A DNA stretch of 64,000 nucleotides from Haloferax marisrubri (GCF_001469875.2 NZ_LOPW02000010.1:381942-445941), one strand, 5' to 3'; shown: positions 17,785 to 26,713, counted from the stretch's first letter. A program made the numbers and translations. The notes: generated by a model not told the origin, from the letters alone.

Positions 17785-18318
17785 TCATACCGACGCTGAA
17801 GTCCCGGTTTGACCGTTAGAGTCGCCACTTGCTCGATGGAGTGCTTCCTGAAGGACTGCAAGATCCTCGCGAACGGTCCGCCATCGAGTTAGTGCGTCCC
17901 ACCGGTCGTGGAGTGCGTCGTGGTCGGCGATATCGAACGATTTCGGCGACACCGCGTCTGGATCAGGGACGCCAAACTGCGTCTGGAACGACTCGTCTTC
18001 GGTGAGCAGTGACTCGAGTTCCGCACGGAGGTCGCTCACGGAGTGTTCTTGTGCGAGTGATTCGACCCGCTTCCATCGGAGGTACGACTCATTTCGGCGG
18101 TACGTCGTCGGACGGCCGTCACGACGTTCAACAATGCCCATCTCCGCAAGCTGCTCGAGCGCCGCACGTGCACCATCAACTGAGCAGTCCGCCCGCTGGC
18201 TGACTGCTTTCGCCGACGCATACTCGGTCATGCCCGTACTCACGTCGTACACCCGCTGGAACGTCGTGCGTTCTGCACGCCACTGGGCACGTGCATCCGC
18301 GGGCTGGTCGGATTCCAT
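17785..18318 (-). CDS. Winged-helix protein, probable antitoxin (DUF7342-like)
   Basis: Started at ATG 18318 (MESDQPADARAQWRAERTTF), giving 177 residues; the upstream extension to 18342 adds a cysteine-rich tail that is unlikely. A helix-turn-helix lies at about 35-75 (TEYASAKAVSQRADCSVDGARAALEQL) with the wing GIVERRDGRPTTYRRNESYL. The C-terminal helical half would bind the partner. It is paired with the TumE-like gene 12 bases downstream. It likely represses its own operon. Confidence 0.65.
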   Translation of the reverse strand: MESDQPADARAQWRAERTTFQRVYDVSTGMTEYASAKAVSQRADCSVDGARAALEQLAEMGIVERRDGRPTTYRRNESYLRWKRVESLAQEHSVSDLRAELESLLTEDESFQTQFGVPDPDAVSPKSFDIADHDALHDRWDALTRWRTVREDLAVLQEALHRASGDSNGQTGTSASV

Positions 18319-18786
18319 ACACGGCTGTTCGCACCCAAACACGATATTTCTTTTGTGTGGCAGAGATATATCGTCTATACGCCCAGACTCGCAGGTTCAC
18401 GTCGCCTGCAGAACCACCGTTTCCCACCTCACAACGTCATCTGTGTCGCTGCTTCTCGTGGCATCTCCCCTCCGATAACCGACACTCACGACCCATTGGA
18501 AGTGAACGGTCGTGGTGCAGTCGCTGCCGAAGATTCGGGCGTTCCTCACGAACAGATGAAGTGGTGGGGGGAGAGAGCGGACCGTATCGAATGGTCCACA
18601 CCTGGGATGTGCAGACGCTACGGAATTCGTTCTGGTGATGTGAATCAGAAATTCACCCCTGCGACTTCATCTGTTAACGCCCTGCTTGACTGCGGACAGC
18701 GTTGAGACCCATCCGACTCTGAGACACTCGCCGTGCGTCTCTGGTACTGGGCCGCTCGCTACTGACCCGCAGTCGGCGTCGTTAGC
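18319..18786. other. Intergenic region without a supported gene
   Basis: AATATCGTG-containing sequence at 18339-18353 may be the promoter of the winged-helix gene on the minus strand. Open frames on the plus strand (18291-18705) are rich in Arg, Ser, Trp and Cys and do not look coding. A short inverted pair, GTGAATCAGAAATTCAC, occurs near 18639. Confidence 0.4.
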
Positions 18787-20640
18787 TCACGACCCGCGGC
18801 CGTTGCCACGGTCCTTGTCGTGGCCGTTCTTGCGCCCGTTGCCACGGCCATTCTTACGACCGTTGCCACGGCCGTTCTTACGTCCGTTCCCCGGTAAGTC
18901 GGTGCTGCACGACCCCACAGGGACGTCCGCATTCCCGTCGCTCGTCACGCGGAATATCGCCGTCGTGCCGCTGATCTCGTGGCCGACGAAGACGAGCGGG
19001 TCGTCAATCGGGCTCTCTTCGGCGGTCGCGAAGTCCAGTCCCTCCGGGCCGAGGTCGCCAGCAGCCCCGGCGGGCGCGTCACCGTCTTCGATGGCCGCCT
19101 CGATATCGACCGAGAAGTCCCGGTTGTTGACGTACTCGACGAACGTGGCACACTCGGGGTCGGTGATGTCGTACACCATGACGCCGCCGATGCGTTCGAG
19201 GCCGATGAACGCGTAGTATCGGTCGCCGACCTGCCCGATTGTCAGCCCCTCGGGTTCGGGACCTTTGTTGTCGCTGCGACCGTCAGGGTCGTGTTCGTTG
19301 TTGTCGTTGTTGAACTGGTCGCCGAATCGCTCGGCGGTAATGGTTTCGAAGTCGCTCCCGCTGTCGAACACCCGCGTGCCGTTCGTCGTGAAGATGCTGA
19401 ACGACCGGCCACCGAAGACGTAAAGCTCCTCGTAGCGCCCGTCGCCGTCGACGTCGCCGAGCGTCGTCGTCACACCTTTTGCGCCGAGGTTCTCGGGCCG
19501 CTGGAGTTCCTCGACGCTGTCGATCCCCTCGATCCCGTCGAAGTCGAACGCTTCGGGGTCGAGTCGAAGGTCCGCGACTTCCGCTTCCTCGCTGAACGAG
19601 CCGTAATCCCGGCTATCGCCCTCGTTGGCCGTCACGAGATAGGTCTGGCCATCGGGGCTGTACGCGCCGATCGCGTCGGGCTGGAGGATGCCGTTGATCG
19701 GCCAGTTCTGGATGTTGACCCCGCCGTCCTCGTTGCTCGCGTCGAGTTCGTTCCCCGCTAGACTGTAGTCTTTGAAGCCCAGCGGCATGAGGTCCGTGAT
19801 GGTCGCCGTGTCGATGTCGACCTCTGCGATCGCGTTGTTCTCCTGCAGCGGAACCCACGCCGTCTCCGAGTCGTCGCTCACGGCCACGTACTCCGGCTCG
19901 AAGTCCTGCGACGCGCTCGCGTTCGGGCCGAAGATGCGGATGCCTCGCTTTCGGAGCTGGTCTTCCTTGCCGTCGAAGGCGGTGAAGTCGGCGGTGCTGA
20001 CCGTCGGCGCAGCCGCACCGTCGGACACGTCGACGATGCTGACCGAGCCACGGGGGTCGTACGCGTAGTTGTCCGTCGGCTCGCCCTCGTTCGCGACGAG
20101 CACTCGCGTTCCGTCGGGGGTGAAGGTGACTTTGTCCGGCAGCGGACCGACCGGGGCCGTCCCCAGGCGGTCGAGCGTCTCGGGGTCGTAAAGCCCGACC
20201 TGTCCGGGGTCCTGTGCGACCTCGGCTTCGAGCGCGACGGCGACGACGTCGGCGGACGTCGCGACGCTGTTCGCGGAGCTCACGTCGTCGAGCTCGCTCG
20301 CGGCGTCGATCGCACCGACTTTCTCGGGCGTGGTCGGATCCGACACGTCCAACACGTCGACGCCGCCGAGGTCGGCGTTGATCACGAACAGCCGCTGAGT
20401 GGGGGCGTGGTAGGCGATGATTTCGGCCCCTCCTTCGTCGAACAGCCCCGACTCGTACCGCCCGATCTGTTCTAACGTGACGTTCTCGACGCCCGAAACC
20501 CCACCCGCAGCCTCGGCGTCAGCCGCCGCCTGGTCGTTCCCCGCGACAGCTGTCCCTGCGAGGAGTCCAAGAACGGTTCCGCCGGTGAGTCCGAGCACAG
20601 CTCGACGCCCGATTTCGCTCGTCTGGTGTGTTCGTTCCAC
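18787..20640 (-). CDS. Tat-exported choice-of-anchor-I beta-propeller protein
   Basis: A 617-residue protein with a twin-arginine signal (GRRAVLGLTGGTVLGLLAG). The body matches the choice-of-anchor-I propeller family: AEIIAYHAPTQRLFVINA, VDVLDVSDPTTPEKVGAID, VANEGEPTDNY, YLVTANEGDSRDYG and the late GPEPEGLTIGQV. Some relatives are fused to phosphatase domains; none is present here. The C-terminus carries tandem GNGRKNGR repeats. A TATA-like CTTATAATAT lies upstream at 20672-20681. Likely an extracellular protein; substrate unknown. Confidence 0.85.
   Translation of the reverse strand: MERTHQTSEIGRRAVLGLTGGTVLGLLAGTAVAGNDQAAADAEAAGGVSGVENVTLEQIGRYESGLFDEGGAEIIAYHAPTQRLFVINADLGGVDVLDVSDPTTPEKVGAIDAASELDDVSSANSVATSADVVAVALEAEVAQDPGQVGLYDPETLDRLGTAPVGPLPDKVTFTPDGTRVLVANEGEPTDNYAYDPRGSVSIVDVSDGAAAPTVSTADFTAFDGKEDQLRKRGIRIFGPNASASQDFEPEYVAVSDDSETAWVPLQENNAIAEVDIDTATITDLMPLGFKDYSLAGNELDASNEDGGVNIQNWPINGILQPDAIGAYSPDGQTYLVTANEGDSRDYGSFSEEAEVADLRLDPEAFDFDGIEGIDSVEELQRPENLGAKGVTTTLGDVDGDGRYEELYVFGGRSFSIFTTNGTRVFDSGSDFETITAERFGDQFNNDNNEHDPDGRSDNKGPEPEGLTIGQVGDRYYAFIGLERIGGVMVYDITDPECATFVEYVNNRDFSVDIEAAIEDGDAPAGAAGDLGPEGLDFATAEESPIDDPLVFVGHEISGTTAIFRVTSDGNADVPVGSCSTDLPGNGRKNGRGNGRKNGRGNGRKNGHDKDRGNGRGS
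18797..18893 (-). repeat. Tandem repeat encoding basic GNGRKNGR units
   Basis: About four 24-base units, each close to CGTTGCCACGGCCGTTCTTA on the plus strand, encode GNGRKNGR at the C-terminus of the propeller protein. The resulting tail is strongly basic, unlike the acidic body of the protein, and could bind acidic polymers or DNA. Confidence 0.8.
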
Positions 20641-20671
20641 ACCCGATTCCCTCGGGCGGACACGTTAAGCA

Positions 20672-20681
20672 CTTATAATAT
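20672..20681 (-). promoter_or_regulatory. TATA box for the choice-of-anchor-I gene
   Basis: CTTATAATAT (plus strand) is centred about 37 bases before the ATG at 20640, giving a predicted leader of about 10 bases. Confidence 0.45.
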
Positions 20682-21064
20682 CTGACACTAGTGCTATGTA
20701 GTGAACTGTTGACCACGGGGGTACTGTTTATCGAATCCCAACGTATCGAGACGGCTCTCCTGACAGCCGTCACCGTTGAATCGTTGGGAGTCGCTCTGCT
20801 CCGGGTTTTCGCGGTCGCTTTGGCACTTCACTAGTCAGCAACTCGCCAGAGAGAACGGGGTTTCAACAGGCGTTTCACGCCGGGTGGTCGCCCCCGACTG
20901 GTTCCCTCGCTTAGTTGTGGACACACCGGAGCGATGCCGCGCCTGCGACAGCTCGACGCATCCGATTCGTGTGGAGAATATAACACGACGACGAACCGAA
21001 AATGTGCGCACTCCACAGCCAGCCATCCACGACCGCGCCGACGCTACCACGCCGCCCACCTCGA

Positions 21065-21653
21065 TACACCCCTGCCGAAATCCCGGCTCATTCTACACCC
21101 CTGATGCCGAGGGTGAACCGGGACAGAGGCGCTACACCCCCGACATGCAGGGGTGTACATGGACGCCGATTCTCCGCAAGGGTGTACTCGATTCACGTCG
21201 CTTCGTGACCTGTCGCGAGCACCATCGACGCCGGCTGTGTGGCTCTCGTCGCTCCTCCCAACTCCGGCCTGCAGTCGTCTCACACCGTCTCTGGGCGCGT
21301 TTGTGGATTCACAGTCGGTCCTGTAAATGCCGTCTCGACGGCCGGTCGTCGTCGCTTTGGCAGGGTCGAAAATCGTCGATTCTCCGGTACACCCAGTCGT
21401 AGATGGGGTGTATCGACCGATTTCGAAACCGGAAATCCGACTCGAAGTGGCGTCTCGATGCGGGCGCGACGCGCGTCGACGACAGTCCACAGTCTCCCGT
21501 CTCTCGCCGTCTGAACGCTCGTTTTCGCCCCGTTCGACCTGAAACGGGGGTTCGTCGAGAGGCCCCGAATTTGGCCGCGATTGCCGGCCGACGTGGAATC
21601 GACGCGACGACGGCCACAGCGGACACGTTGTTGCGGGAAACTGCGTGGGTGTA
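21065..21653. repeat. Cluster of seven TACACCC / GGGTGTA motifs
   Basis: Copies lie at 21065-21074, 21094-21103, 21133-21142, 21148-21157, 21178-21186, 21388-21412 (an inverted pair) and 21647-21653. The pair at 21133-21157 forms a near-perfect palindrome, TACACCCCCG...CAGGGGTGTA. Most copies extend to TACACCCCTG. The cluster lies wholly in non-coding DNA, so coding constraint does not explain it. It may be an array of protein-binding sites. Confidence 0.55.
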
Positions 21654-21708
21654 GAAACCCTCGGACCGCCGAGTTATTTCACCGCCCGACTCGACACACG
21701 AATACGGA

Positions 21709-22089
21709 ATGGCCGACACCCACGCGCTCGCCGAGACGAGCAAACGGCTCGGGACGTACGCGCTCATCGCCGTCGTTCTCGGTGCGCCCTTCGGTCCGTT
21801 TTGGTACGTCGAGTCGACGGTGGGCCAGCAGGCCTCACTCGTACACATCGGCGGCGCACTCCTCGCCGGGTCTGTCGTCCTCCTGTGTGGACTCGTCGTC
21901 CTCGAACGCTACGCGGGAGTCCGTGCGAAGACCATCGCGTCGTTCGACGGGTTCTTCCTCGGCCTCAACGCGGGGATCCTGTACGGGGAGTGGTTCGGCC
22001 TCTTGGGGAACGCATCGGCGTTCACCGGACTGGCTGGGGCACTCGTGTGGTCGCTCGGGTTCCTCGAGATTCACGACCGGATTCGGTGA
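21709..22089 (+). CDS. Four-helix membrane protein
   Basis: A 126-residue protein with hydrophobic segments at about residues 16-35, 45-65, 75-95 and 100-118. There is a short polar N-terminus (MADTHALAETSKR) and a charged end (EIHDRIR). No known family is recognised. It is monocistronic, with a TATA-like site upstream. Confidence 0.7.
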   Translation: MADTHALAETSKRLGTYALIAVVLGAPFGPFWYVESTVGQQASLVHIGGALLAGSVVLLCGLVVLERYAGVRAKTIASFDGFFLGLNAGILYGEWFGLLGNASAFTGLAGALVWSLGFLEIHDRIR

Positions 22090-22160
22090 CGCGGTCGTCC
22101 AGTAGCGGGTCGCCGACAGACGAGTCTCAGTCGCCCTCGATTCCACGACATTCTCTGAGA

Positions 22161-22170
22161 GATATACTTA
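22161..22170 (+). promoter_or_regulatory. TATA box for the FilR1-like regulator
   Basis: GATATACTTA is centred about 30 bases before the ATG at 22196; transcription would start at or near the start codon. Confidence 0.5.
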
Positions 22171-22195
22171 CAGTTCGCAGGGCCGTGCCGAGAAC

Positions 22196-22981
22196 ATGGC
22201 TCACCACGGACCGGACTCACACCAATTGCTGGACCAGGCACCGCTGTTGGATGCAACCCGAGATGGGCCGCTCGATAGGTCCACGCTCCAAGATGAACTC
22301 GACATCTCTCGTGCCACGGCCTATCGGTGGACGTCCGCGCTCACGGACGAGCAGTTGCTCGAACAGACGCCTGCGGGCTACCAGACGACGGGCGCGCGAT
22401 GTGCCGTCGCCGATGCCGTCTCCAGATTCGAGCGCTCAATCGCGGCGGCCGACCGGTTAGAACCACTACTCGCCCAGATTTCGGCACCGGAGTTCACGCG
22501 TCACGTCCATCTGTTCGCCGACGCCGATCTCCACGTCGCCACGCCGCAGAACCCGAACGCGCCCATCGAACCGTGGCTCGAACATTTCGCGTCGTTCGAC
22601 CACTCGCGGAGTCTGGTCGTCGCGGGGTGCCCGCCGAAGGTCACAGAACAGGGCATCGAGCACGCCCGAAACGACGTGGATTTCGAGGCCATCTGCACGC
22701 CGCTGGCGCTCGAAGCGGACCGAAACGCCTCGAAGAACGCGTTCGACACCATCGCGTCGGCTGACGCGCCCGCGCTGTACACCCACCCCGGATTGCCGTT
22801 CACCATGGGCATCATCGACGACGTGGTCATCGTCGGCGGCTTCGACGACGAGACTGCCCTCCCGATTGCCTCCGTCACGACCGACGACCCCGAGGCTCGT
22901 GAGTGGGCCGTGGACCTCTATCGGCGTTACAAACGCGATGCAGACAGGCTCGATATGACGCAGATGAGCACCGAGCAGTAG
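22196..22981 (+). CDS. Winged-helix regulator with FilR1-like (DUF1724) sensor domain
   Basis: A 261-residue regulator. The N-terminal helix-turn-helix (about 25-75) includes STLQDELDISRATAYRWTSAL and a wing ending GYQTTGARCAV. The C-terminal two thirds (FTRHVHLFADADLHVATPQN to FTMGIIDDVVIVGGFDD) match the sensor domain of haloarchaeal FilR1/DUF1724 regulators. The C-terminus WAVDLYRRYKRDADRL is typical of that group. The ligand is unknown. It lies upstream of the halogenase-like gene in the same direction and may control it. Confidence 0.8.
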   Translation: MAHHGPDSHQLLDQAPLLDATRDGPLDRSTLQDELDISRATAYRWTSALTDEQLLEQTPAGYQTTGARCAVADAVSRFERSIAAADRLEPLLAQISAPEFTRHVHLFADADLHVATPQNPNAPIEPWLEHFASFDHSRSLVVAGCPPKVTEQGIEHARNDVDFEAICTPLALEADRNASKNAFDTIASADAPALYTHPGLPFTMGIIDDVVIVGGFDDETALPIASVTTDDPEAREWAVDLYRRYKRDADRLDMTQMSTEQ

Positions 22982-23054
22982 CTACCCGACACGCGAGAGA
23001 GCAGTATACTGATTGAACAATGTCTCACGACCTGAGACGCCGTCTCAGGGAATG

Positions 23055-23064
23055 ACTATAATCC
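23055..23064 (+). promoter_or_regulatory. TATA box for the halogenase-like gene
   Basis: ACTATAATCC is centred 27 bases before the ATG at 23087, consistent with leaderless transcription independent of the upstream regulator gene. Confidence 0.5.
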
Positions 23065-23086
23065 TGATCTGTCCGTCGAGCAGGAT

Positions 23087-24796
23087 ATGGAACGGACAGG
23101 GCAGACCGATTCGGGCGACGAGAATCGACAGCACGGGCGACGAGACGACCGGGGCAACGGAGAATCACCAACGACCGACACCTACGACGTGATTGTCGGC
23201 GGCTCTGGGATGTCGGCGTCACTCACCGCGATGATTCTGGGGAAACGCGGCCTCGACGTAGTGATGCTGGAGGCTGGGTCGCATCCGCGGTTCGCCGTCG
23301 GCGAGGCGATGCTCCCGCAGAGTTCGATGTGGATGTGGATTCTCGGGGAGTACCACGGCATTCCGGAGATTCAGTATCTCAGCGACACGAACGACATCGT
23401 CGACAACGTCACGCCGTCGTGCGGTATCAAACACTCTATCGGCTTTGCGTACCACGAGCCAGATCGGTCGGTCGCGGCGGACCACAGCCACCAGTTGATC
23501 CCGCCGAGCCTGCCGTTCTACAGCGAGAGTCACCTGCTGCGCTCGGAGGTCGACCACTATCTGGTCGAGACCGCCCAGCGGTACGGCGTGGAATATCTCG
23601 ACGAGACCGAAATCACCGGCGTGGACATCGGGCACGACGAGGTGACTGTGACGACCGACCACGGTCGTATCGACGCGACGTTCTACGTCGATGGCACCGG
23701 CGGGAACTCCGTCCTCGCCGACGAGATGGGATATCGCGAGGACGCGCCGGAGTTGGAGACGGATTCGCGCGCCATCTTCACGCACGTGGAGGGGCTCACC
23801 CCGTTCGACGAGCTACTCGACGAGGCTGCCCGCCCCGGACAGTCCAACCGCCTCCACGACGGGACGCTCCACCACGTGTTCGACGGGGGCTGGATGTGGA
23901 TTATCCCCTTCGACAACTTCGACCGCTCCGAGGCGAACAAGGCGAGCGTCGGGTTGGTACTCGACCGGACGCAGTACCCCACAGACGAGTCGGTCAGCGC
24001 CGAGCGAGAGGCCCGACGAATCATCGCCGAGTTCCCCGATATCGAGCGCCACCTCGAGTCGGCGACGCCGGTGCGTCCGTGGGTCCGGACCGGGAGACTC
24101 CAGCGGACCGCCAATCAGTCCGCGGGGCACCGCCACTACCTGACCAACAACACCTACGGCTTCGTCGACCCGCTCTACGCGGTCGGGCTGGTGAACACCC
24201 TCGAATCCGTCTTCGTGTCGACCAACCTGCTGCTGGACGCGTTCGACGACGGCGAGTTCTCGGCGGCGCGCTTCGCGCCCATCGACGAGATGCACCACCG
24301 CCAACTCGCGACCAACGACCGGGTCATCAGCAACGCGTACAAGTCGATGGGTGACTTCCGGCTCTGGAACGCGTGGACCCAGATGTGGCTGGGGCAGGTC
24401 CTGTTTCACGACCTGTACATCCAGCGGCATTGCTTCACCTACCTCGCGACCGGACAGCCCGCCGAGTTCGACTCGCTTCTCGCAGAGCCGACGCCGGGTG
24501 ACGGCGCGCCATTCGTGCCGCAGAAAGCCGAGATACATCGACGAATGGGCGAGATACTGGACGCCTACCGGGCGGGCGACGCGAGCGTTGACGAGGCCGC
24601 TGGCCTGCTGTTCGCGGAACTGCGGCGAGCGGACTGGCTCCCGAAGCACGTCTACGGCTGGGGCGACGAGCGGGCGCGACACGTCGACTTCTCCGACCCC
24701 GAGCTCGTGGGGAAACTCATTCAGTGGGGAAAGACCGAGTCCCCCGAACAGCTTCGCGCGGAACTGTTCGACTTCCCCGTCCCCGAGATGGCGTGA
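23087..24796 (+). CDS. FAD-dependent halogenase-like oxidoreductase
   Basis: A 569-residue flavoprotein. The dinucleotide motif is YDVIVGGSGMSAS (about 33-45), followed by PRFAVGEAMLPQS, the proline-glycine-glutamate stretch seen in flavin-dependent halogenases. The halogenase signature WxWxIP is present as WMWIIP (269-274), and a lysine in SCGIKHSIGF (about 115) could be the chloride-transfer lysine. The late GFVDPLYAVGLVNTLESVF also fits the family. A polar extension of about 30 residues precedes the FAD domain. No flavin reductase or biosynthetic cluster is adjacent, so substrate and halogenase activity are unproven. A related FAD monooxygenase role is possible. Confidence 0.75.
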   Translation: MERTGQTDSGDENRQHGRRDDRGNGESPTTDTYDVIVGGSGMSASLTAMILGKRGLDVVMLEAGSHPRFAVGEAMLPQSSMWMWILGEYHGIPEIQYLSDTNDIVDNVTPSCGIKHSIGFAYHEPDRSVAADHSHQLIPPSLPFYSESHLLRSEVDHYLVETAQRYGVEYLDETEITGVDIGHDEVTVTTDHGRIDATFYVDGTGGNSVLADEMGYREDAPELETDSRAIFTHVEGLTPFDELLDEAARPGQSNRLHDGTLHHVFDGGWMWIIPFDNFDRSEANKASVGLVLDRTQYPTDESVSAEREARRIIAEFPDIERHLESATPVRPWVRTGRLQRTANQSAGHRHYLTNNTYGFVDPLYAVGLVNTLESVFVSTNLLLDAFDDGEFSAARFAPIDEMHHRQLATNDRVISNAYKSMGDFRLWNAWTQMWLGQVLFHDLYIQRHCFTYLATGQPAEFDSLLAEPTPGDGAPFVPQKAEIHRRMGEILDAYRAGDASVDEAAGLLFAELRRADWLPKHVYGWGDERARHVDFSDPELVGKLIQWGKTESPEQLRAELFDFPVPEMA

Positions 24797-24835
24797 CTCC
24801 CTGAATCTCGCTCCAGACGGACCGAGGACGGTGTC

Positions 24836-25159
24836 TCACTCGTCGTCGTCCGAGCCGGGAAGCCGGCGAACGGCTTTCTCCCACCTGTCGCGGGCGGCCT
24901 GCCCGGGGTCCGCGAACGGGTCATAGGTGATGTCTTCTGCGGTTCCGAGCCGACTCTCGCCATCGTGTCCGGTCGCACGCCGCCACAGCGCGACCACGGA
25001 CGCGAGGATGACCACGGCGAACAGCCCGCCCAAGAGGATATCGGCCGGGTACTCGAGCGCGGGCACGACGAACACGAGGACCAACGCGAGCACGGCTAGT
25101 TGGACCGCGTACAGCAGATAGCTGAACCACGTCCCTGAGAGTTCGAGCGTCCGACCCAT
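24836..25159 (-). CDS. Two-helix membrane protein with acidic cytoplasmic tail
   Basis: Started at ATG 25159 (MGRTLELSGTWFSYLLYAV), giving 107 residues; the longer frame adds MGRCSRQ. Hydrophobic segments lie at about 12-33 and 39-60. The soluble tail (YDPFADPGQAARDRWEKAVRRLPGSDDDE) resembles tails of haloarchaeal membrane proteins of unknown role. It converges on the halogenase-like gene. No family is recognised. Confidence 0.65.
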   Translation of the reverse strand: MGRTLELSGTWFSYLLYAVQLAVLALVLVFVVPALEYPADILLGGLFAVVILASVVALWRRATGHDGESRLGTAEDITYDPFADPGQAARDRWEKAVRRLPGSDDDE

Positions 25160-25335
25160 CTGTCGGCTGCATCGACCCACTCCGACAAAGGATTTCGCCT
25201 GAAATAGGTGGTTAGCCCCTTCCGCAAGGTACGACCGGAGAATGCAACTAGGGGGGAGCGACTGCGTTCACGAGAGTCGTGCTCTCGTGAGTGAACGAGC
25301 CGTGAGCGTCTCGTTAAGCCGAACTCCTTATTCAA

Positions 25336-25820
25336 TTAGTGGCAGACACACTCGTGTTTCTTCGCCGACTGGTTGACGACGTACTCGTGGGTCTCCAACG
25401 CGAGTTCGTATAACTTCTCTGCGCGCTCTCTCGCCGCGAGTTCATCCTGGTAATAGTCTTCGCACGGTAGTTCCGCCACAGATCTTGGAGACTCTCGGCG
25501 ACGTGTTCTGAAAGAATTCCGCGTCTCGCTGCTTCTGTGTACACGCCGGGGTGCGTTCCGGGAAGGTCTCGCGGTTCGATGCCACCTTCGAGGAGTTTGA
25601 ACTCGACGACGCGCTCGATGGCGACGAACGACGCCTCGATAACCAACGTGTAGAACCCTTGTTCCAGTAGTGTCCCTGCGCCCGCGAGTAGTCGACACGA
25701 CTTTCGGAGCTGGAGGACGTCCGCCTCGCTCGTCTCTAGGCCATCCTCGACGTTCTCGGGCCGATAGTCGAAGGCGGCTTGCACCTCGTCTACCAACGTC
25801 TCGATTCGGACACTACTCAC
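25336..25820 (-). pseudogene. HEPN-domain protein, frameshifted
   Basis: The first frame from ATG 25820 gives a HEPN-like helical protein up to SLQDLWRNYRAK. It then loses homology-like character and ends in a Thr/Ser/Arg-rich tail. The next frame resumes with YYQDELAARERAEKLYELAL and ends at 25336. Restoring one base near 25458-25462 joins the two into a single protein of about 160 residues. The gene overlaps the nucleotidyltransferase gene by 8 bases, the arrangement of an MNT-HEPN toxin-antitoxin pair. The shift may be real inactivation or a sequencing error. Confidence 0.75.
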
Positions 25821-26502
25821 CTCCCATCACCTTCATCCGGATTCGTTGGAAGTCGTCGCCGCCGTAGACGGTGGTGCCCTCTCGGAATATCTCTCGGAGT
25901 TTCTCGCCTGCTCGGGCTGCACTCCCTTCGCTCTCGACGAACGGTTCGAACGTGTATCGGTCACCGTCAAACCGCTTTTCTCCGAGTTCGCTGGCCACGT
26001 TCGAGACGACGCGGCGAGCAGCTGTTCGGTCGCCGTCGACGAGGACGAACACGTCGATGTCGCTCTTCCGGTCGGCCTCACCGCGAGCGACACTCCCAAA
26101 CACGAGCACGCCGAGCAGTTGGTCGACTTCGTCCGAGTTCTCGACGACTGTCTCGACGCGCTCTACGAACGTACGAACCGGAGCGTGGTACTCGGTCTGT
26201 TCGATGCCGAGTATTGGATCGTCTTTCTGGAGTCGTGCGGGGTCGATAGAGACGTACTTTCGCTGTGTCGTCTTTCGTACTTGAACGACGCCGAGTCCGT
26301 CGAGGAACTCGACTGCCCGCCAGACTGTTGACCGGCTCCGGCCGGTCATCTCGGACAACTCCTTTAGTGTGAACTCCGACTGGTGGGCGTCGACGAGCAA
26401 CCGAAGCGCGTCGTCAGCCGCGTGGAGCCTGAATATCTTCGTGTCGTCACCGGGTGTGACGGGAAGGCAGACTTTTATATGTTGTTTCGTGTTGTCGGAC
26501 AC
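25813..26502 (-). CDS. Winged-helix MNT nucleotidyltransferase (antitoxin type)
   Basis: A 229-residue protein with an N-terminal winged helix (about 30-85; TLKELSEMTGRSRSTVWRA). A minimal nucleotidyltransferase domain follows, with the motif VFGSVARGEADRKSDIDVFV (GSxxRG and DxD). In MNT/HEPN systems the MNT enzyme adds AMP groups to the HEPN toxin and neutralises it; the fused winged helix suggests autoregulation. The HEPN partner downstream is frameshifted, so this antitoxin may be unpaired. A TATA box lies at 26522-26533. Confidence 0.85.
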   Translation of the reverse strand: MSDNTKQHIKVCLPVTPGDDTKIFRLHAADDALRLLVDAHQSEFTLKELSEMTGRSRSTVWRAVEFLDGLGVVQVRKTTQRKYVSIDPARLQKDDPILGIEQTEYHAPVRTFVERVETVVENSDEVDQLLGVLVFGSVARGEADRKSDIDVFVLVDGDRTAARRVVSNVASELGEKRFDGDRYTFEPFVESEGSAARAGEKLREIFREGTTVYGGDDFQRIRMKVMGGE

Positions 26503-26521
26503 TATCTGATCCTGCGCAACG

Positions 26522-26533
26522 ACATATAATAAG
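26522..26533 (-). promoter_or_regulatory. TATA box for the MNT/HEPN operon
   Basis: ACATATAATAAG (plus strand), centred 25 bases before the ATG at 26502, supports leaderless transcription from that start. Confidence 0.5.
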
Positions 26534-26713
26534 TGTTGGCCAGTTTCTGCACATACTGATCGCGTGCCAGTACGTCGTCGAACGAAAGCGACGGACGTGC
26601 AGCATTCGCCGAGTGAGACGCAACCAGTACGCGCCGCGAATATCTATGATGGTTCTTCACGTCCTGTCAGGGCCGAAATGAACATATGCCGCCCGGTGAG
26701 TGTACCTGCACGG

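Larger units (their letters stand above)
20641..21708. other. About 1 kb gene-free stretch rich in short repeats
   Basis: No frame on either strand has haloarchaeal protein character. The region holds the minus-strand promoter at 20672-20681, a cluster of TACACCC motifs from 21065 to 21653, and GAAACGGGGGT at 21541, which only loosely recalls an origin-recognition box. A TATA-like GTTATTTC near 21673 probably serves the gene at 21709. Confidence 0.5.

Noticed and set aside
18355-18705. Open frame between the TA pair and the propeller gene
   Set aside because: Amino acid composition is not haloarchaeal and there is no conserved motif or start context.
20776-21402. 208-codon open frame in the gene-free stretch
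   Set aside because: Composition is rich in Arg, Ser, Cys and Trp, unlike haloarchaeal proteins, and the repeated TACACCC motifs fall in it without regard to frame.
21530-21560. GAAACGGGGGT read as a replication-origin box
   Set aside because: Only a partial match, no paired box and no orc1/cdc6 gene nearby.
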